Shown here one piece after another: positions 16,145-24,951 of a stretch of DNA of 64,000 nt. The position numbers and the translations under genes are program-made. The notes beneath the pieces were generated by a model. It worked only from the letters and a program-made list of their open reading frames with translations. It made no database searches and was not told where the DNA came from. Each line of letters opens with the position of its first letter. The first letter of the stretch is position 1. Source of the stretch: Methylobacterium sp. FF17 (lineage in GTDB: Bacteria > Pseudomonadota > Alphaproteobacteria > Rhizobiales > Beijerinckiaceae); assembly GCF_025813715.1 (NCBI RefSeq), contig NZ_CP107532.1:1922001-1986000 (forward strand), given 5' to 3'.

Positions 16145-18553
16145 CTAAGTTTTCAGAAAGCCAAGATCATAAACCATCGGTGCTAGTTTCAACGTCAGCG
16201 CTTCATAGGTTGCGTTAAAGACAGCAAATTCGGTTTCGATTTTATCTTTCTGTTCCTCGCGTCGACTAAGGGCAGATCGAATCTGGTACCATCCCACATC
16301 AGGACGGTTGAGTTTAAGACTCTGGCGAACGCTATACACATCGGTGATGGAGAAATACCTCTGCCAGAGGACTTTACCCGCCCGTAGGACAGCGGAAGCC
16401 TCGGCCGAAAAATCCTTTTCCTGTAGATATTGAACCATAAAATCAGATTCAAATCGGTCGGGCGCATTAACTTCAGCTTCCGTGAATGGAATAAAGTGAT
16501 TAATCAGACTCCACTGTCTACCATTCCATTCCAGGCCGTTCGCGCCAGCCGTTAGATTTTGTGTGCTAAACAACATCCAGACTAGGCAGTCAGTCCTGAA
16601 CTCCTCGGTAAGAGGCTCATCAGGCTGCAAAAATTGATCCCGATCGTTGAGCCATGACGGCTTAACTAGACGCCGCACCGCAAACACAACTGCCGATTTC
16701 CAGAGATTTTCTTTTGTAACGAAAAAACCTCCTGCGCTGCAGTATCCTGATGATAGCAACGCAGTCAGATTTGCGTGTTGAACATCACCGCCAGGTGCAA
16801 TCATTCCGCCGATTGCTCCGTCTGCCCATTTAGTGCCGCGCACGTCTTTGACGCTAGTTGTTGGTACGAGCGCGCCTTTCAAAGGCAGGGCGTCATCTTT
16901 ATTAGATCTCGCTCTTTTAATCCAATTGCTCAAAAACCGATCGTTCGGCAAATTATAAAATTGCTTTTCACCAATTTCCTCCCCCTTTTTATTCAAAACT
17001 TCTGCGACTATATTGGTGATCGGCGTCTTCTTTTTTGTGGAATTATGAGTTTCCCAAATAAGAAAGCCAATGGGGAAATTTCCTTTGAGACCGTCGAATG
17101 CTTTGCTATGCACCAAGAAGCCACCCAGATAATATGCATTCCAAAACGCCCTGAATGGCTCAAAATTTGGGGCATTTACATACTTTAAAGTACTAAACAT
17201 AGCCAAGGTAGCGTTTGGCATCTCTTTCGCAATTCGCAACAAGAATTGCACAAATAGTTCGCGCGAAGCGTAGCCAAAGTCGCTCGTTGTTCTAGCGATC
17301 TGAGTTTTTGAAACGCTTTTTTTAATATCGGAATTGACTCCCCGAGAGCTCGTGATGTTATCTATGTTTGCAGCTTCTGCATATGGCGGGTTAATGAGTA
17401 TGAGAATCTTTCGACCTTCGGCGATTGCCTGCCGGAGAGCAGGCGGTATTTTATTGGTCAGTCCATAGTCAATTCTGCCATCTGCCATAACGTCATCATT
17501 GAGATAATCATACTGGAACCGCGTAGCAGAAACGCAGGTTCTAGTAGCTTTCATAACATCGACGTCAGCTTGGTCTAATGTACTCATAAAAACGTTTCGG
17601 GGGTTGGAATGCTTTGTTTCCAAATTTCCAACGCCGCAGCACATGTCCCAAATTAAATAGTCTTTCTGCCAGTGCTTCCCGAGCACCTCGGTTAATTTGT
17701 TGTATGCTTTGTCAACCACGTGAAGTGGCGTATAGAAAGCCCCCTTGAAGCTGCGCTCGTCCAGCGGGATTAGGGAGTCGCGACGCTCTAATAAATAGTC
17801 GCGATATTCCTCATCTGGGGGCCGGTGATAGATAGACCAGAACTGACGATAACCCTCGCGGTTACCTAGCTTATAAAGTTTACCGTCCAGGGAAAATACA
17901 GGCGCTTCTCCTTGATGAAGGAGTTCGGCAGGCAGGTTCTCATGAGTCGCCCTGGTTCCGTCATGCATGATATCGGCGAAGAAGAGAAGGGCATATTTAT
18001 CTGCGGGTGCACCACCGATTTCCCGGCCGATCATCTCGACCCACTTATCGAAAACCTGCTTTAGATTATCGGGCGTGATCGAAATACGGATAATGTCGCC
18101 CTTCGTCAGAGCAGCTTTTACCGTGCTGATGAATTCTTCTTCGTGCGTCGATATTCTGAACGAGATCATCCTTGTTCCGATGAACGCGGATACCTGGTCT
18201 AGCGCCTCCTTCGGAAATTTAGTGGCCGACTTCCCCCATTTGATCGTCTTCTTTTTCAAGAATGGAATAACATCAGCGGTCTTCATCAGGGCCGCTTTCT
18301 CAGTATCCATTACCGCTAGAAACGGAGGTAATTCGTCACCTTTATTCAAACCATCCTGCACGTAATGCAGTAATTGGGTGAACATTTTATAACTCGAGTC
18401 CTTACCATGATGCTTGGCCTCGAACCACATTTCTTTCGTACGAATATCGATAAGACCTTTAGTATATTTTTTCAGTCCTAAGGCCTGGATATAAACATCC
18501 TTGACGTCTTCCTCACTGCGGACGTCTTGCAGTTTTTTATACAGAGACACCAT
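16145..18553 (-). CDS. Single-chain restriction-modification enzyme (Type IIG-like)
   Basis: An 802-residue protein starting MVSLYKKLQDVRSEED; a longer frame to 18646 is less likely. The N-terminus has a PD-(D/E)xK-like nuclease pattern, GLIDIRTKEMWFEAKHHGKD (Asp, then Glu-x-Lys). The adenine methyltransferase core follows: SAM motif I as IWDMCCGVGNLE (about residue 302) and motif IV as LILINPPYAEA (about residue 374). A long C-terminal part, presumably target recognition, contains ERRDSLIPLDE-linked and NLTAGANGLEW segments. Fusion of nuclease and methylase fits Type IIG enzymes, which need no separate S or R genes, and none is adjacent. It is strongly AT-rich against its surroundings. The specificity cannot be read. 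Confidence 0.85.
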   Translation of the reverse strand: MVSLYKKLQDVRSEEDVKDVYIQALGLKKYTKGLIDIRTKEMWFEAKHHGKDSSYKMFTQLLHYVQDGLNKGDELPPFLAVMDTEKAALMKTADVIPFLKKKTIKWGKSATKFPKEALDQVSAFIGTRMISFRISTHEEEFISTVKAALTKGDIIRISITPDNLKQVFDKWVEMIGREIGGAPADKYALLFFADIMHDGTRATHENLPAELLHQGEAPVFSLDGKLYKLGNREGYRQFWSIYHRPPDEEYRDYLLERRDSLIPLDERSFKGAFYTPLHVVDKAYNKLTEVLGKHWQKDYLIWDMCCGVGNLETKHSNPRNVFMSTLDQADVDVMKATRTCVSATRFQYDYLNDDVMADGRIDYGLTNKIPPALRQAIAEGRKILILINPPYAEAANIDNITSSRGVNSDIKKSVSKTQIARTTSDFGYASRELFVQFLLRIAKEMPNATLAMFSTLKYVNAPNFEPFRAFWNAYYLGGFLVHSKAFDGLKGNFPIGFLIWETHNSTKKKTPITNIVAEVLNKKGEEIGEKQFYNLPNDRFLSNWIKRARSNKDDALPLKGALVPTTSVKDVRGTKWADGAIGGMIAPGGDVQHANLTALLSSGYCSAGGFFVTKENLWKSAVVFAVRRLVKPSWLNDRDQFLQPDEPLTEEFRTDCLVWMLFSTQNLTAGANGLEWNGRQWSLINHFIPFTEAEVNAPDRFESDFMVQYLQEKDFSAEASAVLRAGKVLWQRYFSITDVYSVRQSLKLNRPDVGWYQIRSALSRREEQKDKIETEFAVFNATYEALTLKLAPMVYDLGFLKT

Positions 18554-19045
18554 GTTTCCACTGACCCATACCCGACACGCGATAAACATCGCCGTTCGCA
18601 GGTGCCGTGGCAAGCGCTGTGGTGGCGTCGAGAATGCCCCCTCCATGAGGTCTCCGTAGTCGAGGGTGAGGGAGACAAGGCCCTATGGATATGTGGCGAT
18701 GCGGCGTGGGCTCTAGTCCTACACCTCAGTGCACTACTAACTGAGTAGCTTTCATCCGCTTTGATGCTTTGGTGTCCCAAAGCGGAACGGCAGAAATCTA
18801 TTTAATACGGTAGTAGGTCACTCCTTACAGAGCAGCCTGCAAGCGGACGTTCCCAGCTTCTACAAAGGATCGATGGCAACCTGAACGATGTGTCCGGTAC
18901 CCGCCAGAAAGGGCTGGGGCCTTGTCCTTGGCGTCGTCGTCTTCCAGGGCCGAAATAGGCGTCTTCAGAACCTCACCTCCGCAGGCATTGCGCATCACGC
19001 CCCGGTAGCACGGAGCCACATCCAGCTCAGCAGATGGGGGTCCGT
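18554..19045. other. Non-coding stretch, promoter side of the R-M gene
   Basis: About 490 bases. No convincing gene is present. Around 18838-18870 the text AAGCGGACGTTC..CAGCTTCTACAAAGG resembles parts of the 15.9-kb segment, another likely degenerate repeat piece. Confidence 0.35.
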
Positions 19046-19285
19046 TCACCGGATCAACCACGTTCCTGTGTAGGTCACAGCGGCCGAGTAGATGGGACGC
19101 CCGTCCTCGTCCGTCACCAGCACTGAGAAGGCTTGATGTCCGCCGTTCTTGAGCACCTCGTGCGCTGCGATCCCGGACAGGATCTTCTTTGCATGACGAG
19201 CCGCCTCCGCAGGGCCAGGAAGGTCCGTGCCCTCTTCGTCGCGAAGCGTCTGGCCATCATGGATATCAAAGAAGTAGCGAGGCAC
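19046..19285 (-). CDS. DUF6894 domain protein
   Basis: A 79-residue protein starting at a GTG with VPRYFFDIHDGQTLRDEEGT, the classic DUF6894 opening; the GTG sits exactly where family members have Met. The rest (AARHAKKILSGIAAHEVL, FSVLVTDEDGRPIYSAAVTY) fits the family. It is a small soluble protein of unknown role, frequent in Methylobacterium and rhizobia and often stress-associated. A longer ATG frame to 19357 is rejected. It lies alone in the island. Confidence 0.75.
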   Translation of the reverse strand: MPRYFFDIHDGQTLRDEEGTDLPGPAEAARHAKKILSGIAAHEVLKNGGHQAFSVLVTDEDGRPIYSAAVTYTGTWLIR

Positions 19286-19582
19286 AAGGCTCTCCGCGCA
19301 GAGGGGCGGGAGCACACAAGGTCTCACAGGCGCAGAAGGCCGAGTGAAGGGCCGCAATAAGCTACGTTATGGGCGCTGTACCCACTAAATACCTAACAAA
19401 CGGGTGTGGTTTCTTGTCTCTGCACACGGCCAAAGCCGGCTTCCAGGTGCCACCTGCCAGCCTCGTACTCGTGCTCCTTACAGAGCTGCACGAGGACCGC
19501 CTTTAGGAGGCCATCTGCGAAAGCGAGTCGGCTTACGGTGTCGTACCAACGGTGGCCACCTGCACAGGCTGAAGGTGAAACC

Positions 19583-20329
19583 TCATCCCACGGCTTGCTT
19601 TTTCAAGTGGAGGTAGGATGGGTCGAATTCGGAGGACCGGCGCAGCTCCTCCCAGTCATGGATAACAAGCGTGCTGGCTTGCAGAGTGATCAGCCCCTTG
19701 CCCCGCATCTCCTGCAGCACACGGTTCACGTGCACGTTCGTAAGACCGAGCGCATCCGCGAGTTGCCCTTGTGTGAGCGGCAAGGCGTAGCGGTGGTCGC
19801 TGGCAAGGCCGACCGCTTCGAGCTTGATGTACATCTCGCAGAACAGATGTCCGATCCGGCCATAGGCCGACTTACGTCCCATGCCGCTCATCCACTCGCG
19901 GAAGATCGCTGCGTCGATCAGAGTGTCCCGCCAGAGCAGCTCCGCGAGGTGCGGGAAGCGTAGAGTCAGATCTCGCACGCTGTTGTGCGGCAGGAAGGCC
20001 AGCGTGGCCTGGGTCATAGTACCAAGGCTATGATCCATGGTGTGCAGATGCAGGCTCTGCAGGTCGGGGGTGTCTCCTGGGACGTGGAACGATAGGATTT
20101 GGCGACGCCCCTCATCCAGGAGCTTGTAACGAGAGGCCCAGCCCTCCACGACGAGACAGCACTGGGAGGGCTTGTCGCCGTCGCGAACGATATCCTGCCC
20201 TGCGCCGAGAGTTCGGACCCTGACTGGTAGGCTCAGGATGGCGTCACGCTCTTCATCGGACAGGGTAGCGATGCTCTCCAGCTTGCGCAGGAGCATGGTC
20301 ATAGCATGGGAGTGAGAAGTTGTGGCCAT
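19583..20329 (-). CDS. Crp/Fnr-family transcriptional regulator
   Basis: A 248-residue regulator. Residues about 20-130 form a cyclic-nucleotide-binding-like beta roll (VRTLGAGQDIVRDGDKPSQCCLVVEGWASRYKLL, ILSFHVPGDTPDLQSL). The C-terminal HTH is LPLTQGQLADALGLTNVHVNRVLQEMRGKGLI. FNR-type iron-sulfur cysteines are absent, as in the large group of rhizobial Crp/Fnr proteins of unknown ligand. The upstream region is AT-rich and likely carries the promoter. Homologues are plentiful in Methylobacterium chromosomes, so this one may have been picked up locally. Confidence 0.88.
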   Translation of the reverse strand: MATTSHSHAMTMLLRKLESIATLSDEERDAILSLPVRVRTLGAGQDIVRDGDKPSQCCLVVEGWASRYKLLDEGRRQILSFHVPGDTPDLQSLHLHTMDHSLGTMTQATLAFLPHNSVRDLTLRFPHLAELLWRDTLIDAAIFREWMSGMGRKSAYGRIGHLFCEMYIKLEAVGLASDHRYALPLTQGQLADALGLTNVHVNRVLQEMRGKGLITLQASTLVIHDWEELRRSSEFDPSYLHLKKQAVG

Positions 20330-20902
20330 GTTGCTTCGCCTTACGTTGTGGGCGGAAGCACTTGTCTCTCCCGGCTACCAGCACCTGTTTTTGAGCAGCT
20401 TGCAATACGGACAAGCTTAAATATAAGTGAATAAAAATCACTATTAATTGATAAAGCGTCGAGCTTGTTGCCTGCCCAGTGCGGTACCGTACGTCTCAGA
20501 CGTTCACTGCCGGGGGCTTGAAGATGCCGGTGGGCAACCTGCAGAGTCCAGGGTATCCATTATGCGGCTGATTGCAGAAGAGCAGGAAACCACCCACTCC
20601 GGTCGTCCACTGTGCCCCTAGCAGGGTGTTGAAAAAGTCCAGACGGACGGTGCTTGCCCCCACATCTGGTGCTGCAACAGGCGGATGGCACCAGCATGCA
20701 GTAGGTCAACTCAATCTACTGAGGTGTTTTTCGACTTTTTCAACACCCTGCTAGGTGAACCAAACGCGGACCTTCGCAAGGCCTGCTGAGGGTCGCGAGC
20801 GGAATGTTTGGCCCGCGACTTGAAGCCAAGTGCATGTTCTTGGGTTAGGGGGACCTCAGACGGCCCGGCGGTGAGCTTCTGCAGACCAGTCTGCTCGATC
20901 GA
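20330..20902. other. Non-coding stretch containing MITE copy 2
   Basis: About 570 bases: the presumed promoter of the Crp/Fnr gene (AT-rich block near 20410-20455), the MITE at 20622-20750, and no gene. Confidence 0.5.
20622..20750 (-). mobile_element. 129-bp MITE, copy 2 (inverted)
   Basis: Same 18-bp terminal inverted repeats and length as the copy at 8777, differing at one interior position (CAGTAG against CAGCAG). It is flanked by a CTAG target duplication at 20618-20621 and 20751-20754. Confidence 0.92.
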
Positions 20903-21190
20903 TTAGGCTGGTGTCACTTGGCCTTGCGCTCGTGGGCCCCAGAAGTGCGACGCATGAGGAGCTGTCGAGTCCTCCTCAATGACGACGGCGAGGGCTGCGT
21001 CACCGGCATCTCCTGTCTGCCGAAGCGTCTCTGCCGCCTTGGCAAGGCTGCCGTGCTGTGAGACTAACTCACGGTAGCCGTCGCGAATAAACGCGTCGAG
21101 CTGAGCATCTGTAGCCAGCTCGACGTCACCGCGGAGGGTATGGCCTGCCTCCAAGCGACGAAGGCGGCGCTGGGTGGTGACGTTCCTCAT
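20903..21190 (-). CDS. Hypothetical protein, 95 aa
   Basis: Starts MRNVTTQRRLRRLEAGHTLRGD, a basic start followed by an acidic helical body (DAQLDAFIRDGYRELVSQ). Its ATG overlaps the stop of the upstream DUF5681 gene by four bases, so the two are coupled. In other genomes small proteins of this kind follow DUF5681 genes in phage-like settings. The function is unknown. Confidence 0.55.
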   Translation of the reverse strand: MRNVTTQRRLRRLEAGHTLRGDVELATDAQLDAFIRDGYRELVSQHGSLAKAAETLRQTGDAGDAALAVVIEEDSTAPHASHFWGPRAQGQVTPA

Positions 21191-21609
21191 CGCAGCCCGC
21201 GCTCCTCAAGCCTCAGCAAGCGCTGGTGAAGGTCCGCGGCCTCAACGGCGCGGACGTGAGCATCAATAGCCCTGCCGAGGTCGGACGCCTCGGACGGCGT
21301 GATGTCTCCCGCGGCAACAGCCTGCAAGAGGGCGCTGGTAGCGCGTGGAAGGTCAGAGGCCGTCTCTATGTCGGGCAATTCGAGGATGACGGGCCGATCC
21401 TTCCGAGGGGGGGCTAAGCGGTCCAGGCACATGCGCAGGGCTTGCGTGTCGCCCTCGAGGGCAAGCTCGATCACTTTGCGAGTGATTGCCTCTGCCTCGC
21501 CCTCCAAGATGGCCTCCAGAGCCAACGTAGCGCGGCTGCGTGCCCCCTTCGGGCGCCCGGCTGGGTTGCCGCTCTGTCCAGGCTGAAAACCGGGCTTCCT
21601 GCTGGTCAT
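21187..21609 (-). CDS. DUF5681 domain protein
   Basis: A 140-residue protein whose first 40 residues have the DUF5681 signature FQPGQSGNPAGRPKGARSRA. The family is found in prophages and islands of Alphaproteobacteria, often near small-terminase-like genes, and may bind DNA, but its role is not established. The rest is helical and acidic (ITRKVIELALEGDTQALRMCLDRL), resembling helices of small-terminase-like proteins. Its stop overlaps the next gene by ATGA. No terminase large subunit is present in the element. Confidence 0.75.
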   Translation of the reverse strand: MTSRKPGFQPGQSGNPAGRPKGARSRATLALEAILEGEAEAITRKVIELALEGDTQALRMCLDRLAPPRKDRPVILELPDIETASDLPRATSALLQAVAAGDITPSEASDLGRAIDAHVRAVEAADLHQRLLRLEERGLR

Positions 21610-21732
21610 GGCTCAGTCTGACGATCCTACTACGAAAGCGACGTACTGTTTTGAACAGCGTTTAAATAGTGCGCGTTCTCTGAGAAAAATTCAACCCAGC
21701 TTGAGACCGGCTTCTGTCACCTCAGAGCGACA

Positions 21733-22203
21733 TCAGATGACCTCGTCATCTTCCGAGACGCTGTTCGGCGGCTGCGTACGCTGCCGGCAGTCCTCAAGAA
21801 ATTTCTGAATGCTGTCGAACGAGCCAGTTGGGCCTATGCACCGCCCACTTGGTTCCTGGACCACATACAGATCACCTGGGTTGGGCTGCAGCTCTCCCGC
21901 CGCGGTGATAGGAACTGGAGTCAGCCCACCTCCACGATGGCGGAAGGCGATGATCGTTTCCGAAGTGACACTCCGCCCATCAGGCACGGAAGAGCCGAGC
22001 GGCAAGATTGGCCTATTCAGCACGAATCCCTTTGGTGCTTCGGTGATCGTACCGCACAGCTTACCGAACGACCTGATGCCAACGTCAATCGTTTTCTCTG
22101 ATCCGTCGGACATCGTTGCGGTACATGATTCCTCGCCCGCATTCTCTCTGATGAAACGAACATGGCTGGTGTTGAGGATGCCATTTGGCGTGCTGATAAA
22201 CAT
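21733..22203 (-). CDS. Hypothetical island protein, 156 aa
   Basis: Starts MFISTPNGILNTSHVRFIREN. The N-terminal part is beta-rich (SCTATMSDGSEKTIDVG), resembling small DUF-type strand proteins in Proteobacteria. The C-terminus is acidic (SVSEDDEVI). No signal peptide, membrane segment or catalytic motif is seen. It is a monocistronic minus-strand gene between the DUF5681 pair and the primase. Confidence 0.5.
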   Translation of the reverse strand: MFISTPNGILNTSHVRFIRENAGEESCTATMSDGSEKTIDVGIRSFGKLCGTITEAPKGFVLNRPILPLGSSVPDGRSVTSETIIAFRHRGGGLTPVPITAAGELQPNPGDLYVVQEPSGRCIGPTGSFDSIQKFLEDCRQRTQPPNSVSEDDEVI

Positions 22204-22417
22204 AAATGCTCCTTGAGCAGGCGAGGTGCAAAGTAGGGAGAGCCGGCAGAGAAGGCAGGCAGCCTGTTTCTGCCGGCAGCCTTCAGCGATAATCGAGCTC
22301 AGCAGACTGGCTTCAAAGGTGACGGGTGACGCTTGGTGACGTCACAATCCCATTTCACTGTGTATGCGCGCGCGTACGTGTATAAAGACTGTAATAGAGA
22401 TTTGGTGTCACAAAGCG

Positions 22418-23782
22418 TCACCCGTCACCTGTTGGGTCGCGCTGGTACTTGAGCCTCACCCCTTTGAAGCCGCGTGCTGAGCTTGAGCGATGGGGCAGCA
22501 AACCGTGTCGTCGCATTGCTGGCCCGAAAGACTTGAGCGTTCCAGGCACGTCCCCGGCAGTGCGGGCGTACGAGGTCCAAGCCGCGAAAAGGTCCGTTGT
22601 TCGGTCCCACATATTCGGGTCGTCCGGCCGTACGTCACACTCCTCATTCAGCCACTGGCCCATGAGATCCTGCTCGGCGAAGTACGTCTCCGTCGCGGCG
22701 ATGACGCTCTTTGGGCGCACCAAGCCGTTTATTTGCCAGTCGAGACAGCCCTCGATCATCCATCGGAGAATCGCCGGCCACTCGTTCCTGAGTTTCTCCT
22801 CAAGACCCTTATCCGGTGCTTTGGGCTTGTGGACGAAGGGCACCATGCTGAATCGGCGTCGGGCTGCATCATCGACGTTGCGCAGCATCGGTTGGTGATT
22901 GCCGACGATCGTGAGTTTGAAGTTCGGGACAAACGTAAAAAAATCTTGCCGCATAAAGCGAGCTGTGACCGGGTCGCCGCCAGTAAGCTGCTTGATTCGT
23001 GCCTCGGCCCAGGCACGATCCTCTTCAGTCTCGGAGGCCGTGACAAGGCGGGCGCCACGAAGCATCGCCATATCGGTGGGGTGCTTGTCTCCCTTCGAAG
23101 CGGTGAACGTATCCATCGCTGCGACCTTGGCGTACTCAGCCAAGATGCCCATCAGCACGTTGATGAACACGCTCTTGCCGTTGCCTCCGGGTCCGTAGAC
23201 GAACACCAAGGCATGCTCACGAGTGGAGCCGGTCAACGAGTAACCACACCACTGCTGCAGGAAACGGATCAGGCCAACGTCTGATCGTGTGGCTTGATCG
23301 AGGAACGCAAGCCAACATGGACAACTCGTGGTCCGTGATGGAGCGACGGCCGTCAGCTTGGTGATTCGATCACTCGGATCGGCAGGCCGAAGCAGGCCGC
23401 TTCGCAGATCGACTGTGCCTCCCGGAGTCCCCAGCAACCAAGGATCACAATCCCAAACATCTGCTGTGACAGCGAAGGCCGTGTCTGACTGGCAAAACCG
23501 TTCAACACCGGCAGCGAATGAGGTCTTGCCGGCAGTTACACGTACTCCAGGTTTTTGCGTCTCGCCTAGCTCCCGGCATATCTGGCGAGCCCACTGAAAT
23601 GCCAATCCCACGCAGTTTGGTACCCAAGCGCTGCCTGTCCATACGTGCCAACTGCCCGTGCTGTGACAATAGAGGAGCTTGCCGTCATGCCGCTCGGCAA
23701 AAATGCGAGCGGCATGGTCTTCTGTCACTAGATCGTCTGTGTAGAGGCCCGGGAAAGAGTGGTGCGGCTTGATCTCGGCCAT
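22418..23782 (-). CDS. P4-type phage/plasmid primase-helicase
   Basis: A 454-residue protein starting MAEIKPHHSFPGLYTDD. The first part has the D5_N-like region (WDCDPWLLGTPGGTVDLRSG, then RFLQQWCGYSLTGSTREHALVFVYG). An SF3-type helicase follows: Walker A GPGGNGKSVFINVL, MLRGARLVTASETEEDRAWAE (Walker B-like), and LTIVGNHQPMLRNVDDAARRR. The C-terminal segment is a typical winged-helix tail. Such proteins initiate replication of P4-like satellites and many integrative elements. It sits two genes from the integrase and next to the AlpA-like gene, forming the replication/maintenance core. Confidence 0.9.
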   Translation of the reverse strand: MAEIKPHHSFPGLYTDDLVTEDHAARIFAERHDGKLLYCHSTGSWHVWTGSAWVPNCVGLAFQWARQICRELGETQKPGVRVTAGKTSFAAGVERFCQSDTAFAVTADVWDCDPWLLGTPGGTVDLRSGLLRPADPSDRITKLTAVAPSRTTSCPCWLAFLDQATRSDVGLIRFLQQWCGYSLTGSTREHALVFVYGPGGNGKSVFINVLMGILAEYAKVAAMDTFTASKGDKHPTDMAMLRGARLVTASETEEDRAWAEARIKQLTGGDPVTARFMRQDFFTFVPNFKLTIVGNHQPMLRNVDDAARRRFSMVPFVHKPKAPDKGLEEKLRNEWPAILRWMIEGCLDWQINGLVRPKSVIAATETYFAEQDLMGQWLNEECDVRPDDPNMWDRTTDLFAAWTSYARTAGDVPGTLKSFGPAMRRHGLLPHRSSSARGFKGVRLKYQRDPTGDG

Positions 23783-23786
23783 GACG

Positions 23787-24002
23787 TTACAAGGCCACGG
23801 TGGTGCGCTGAGGCAGGCTCGCCAACCAAGCCGCGAGATCATCTCTGAGGATCAGGGTGCGGCGGCCTGCCTTGCGAGCCTTCAGGCGGCCGGCGTTAAT
23901 TTCCTCAAAAACTGTTGAGCGGCCAATGCCGGCTACCTGGGCTGCCTGTACAATACCGAAGGCCAGGGGGGTCTCATCGGGTGAGTGCGTCGCTTGGATC
24001 AT
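23787..24002 (-). CDS. AlpA/excisionase-like helix-turn-helix protein
   Basis: A 71-residue protein with GIVQAAQVAGIGRSTVFEEI, then GRLKARKAGRRTLILRDDLAAWLASLP, the MerR-like HTH_17 pattern of AlpA regulators and excisionases. In P4-like elements AlpA activates integrase expression and directionality factors promote excision. It ends four bases before the primase start, so the two are likely one operon. Confidence 0.85.
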   Translation of the reverse strand: MIQATHSPDETPLAFGIVQAAQVAGIGRSTVFEEINAGRLKARKAGRRTLILRDDLAAWLASLPQRTTVAL

Positions 24003-24107
24003 TGCGCTTCTCCGCTATCCCGAGCGGACTGGCTCGGATGCAGACAAACGTGACGAACCGTAAGCGGTTAGGCGGCCTGAAAAGACAGGTACTGGTCAGA
24101 AATCAAT

Positions 24108-24851
24108 TTATGACCGCTCTTTTTTGAATTCTGTCAGCCACTTAGCTAGCTTGGGGCGTATGTTTGACGCTGCCGGTTCCCGACCATAGCGCAGTTGGCA
24201 ATATTCCATAATCTGCCGCTCGATTGCGGCTTGGTTGGGCAGACTTGGATCATCTGCAGATGGCAAACCGTGGTGCTCAAGCAGCTTGATCACGAATTTT
24301 CGGATTTCAGGCCAGTCATAGGTTGGCTTGCGCCCGCGCCTTGCCTGACTAGACAAGTGTGCATGTTTCAAAACATGTCTGGCATTGCGTTCATCAGAGG
24401 TCTCTATCGGATTTTGGATGGATTCAAGAATCGCACCACTCGGAGCTGATTTGGGTTTTTCTTCAAGCTTGTCCTGCAAGGCACTTACAAGCTGCGCCCT
24501 ATGCACACGTACGATGGCCCAATCCCCTGTCAACATTTCAGCATCACCTGGAATGAAAACTTCCCCTTCGCCCTCGAAGAACATCGGTGCTCGCGGCCCA
24601 GCCCATTCCTCGGCCGGTAGGGGGAAGCAGGTGCCATTCTCATGAAACTGCAGCTGAGCGCTAACGTGACCGTCGTGAAGAAGGCGCCTTAGCCGGTTTT
24701 CTGGGGCGGAACAGCCACCTACCCACGGCGCTTTAGTGTCTATACCGAAGCTTGAAAGCTCGACTGCCTCCTGGAGCGAGACGTACCCAGAAGGTATTAG
24801 CAAAGGCGGAGCAGGTGGCTCAGACCCGGCGGCTCCTTTTTGTTTGGTCAT
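24108..24851 (-). CDS. Hypothetical island protein, possible DNA-binding C-terminus
   Basis: A 247-residue protein with GGAGGGG just before the ATG. The N-terminal half contains SGYVSLQEAVELSSFGID and FPLPAEEWAGPRAPMFFEGEG. The C-terminal third (RGRKPTYDWPEIRKFVIKLL, AIERQIMEYCQLRYGREPAA, SNIRPKLAKWLTEFKKE) resembles a module seen in many Hyphomicrobiales island proteins and may bind nucleic acid. No catalytic motif is recognised. Position between the integrase and AlpA gene suggests an element-maintenance role, an inference from context. Confidence 0.55.
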   Translation of the reverse strand: MTKQKGAAGSEPPAPPLLIPSGYVSLQEAVELSSFGIDTKAPWVGGCSAPENRLRRLLHDGHVSAQLQFHENGTCFPLPAEEWAGPRAPMFFEGEGEVFIPGDAEMLTGDWAIVRVHRAQLVSALQDKLEEKPKSAPSGAILESIQNPIETSDERNARHVLKHAHLSSQARRGRKPTYDWPEIRKFVIKLLEHHGLPSADDPSLPNQAAIERQIMEYCQLRYGREPAASNIRPKLAKWLTEFKKERS

Positions 24852-24951
24852 TGCCCCTCCGTAGTGCAGCTACTGAAAATGTTGTAGCAGCGAGATCGCA
24901 TGTCTTTTAAGGAGCCAAAATTACAATCAAAAATTGCGATTGAGACGTAGT

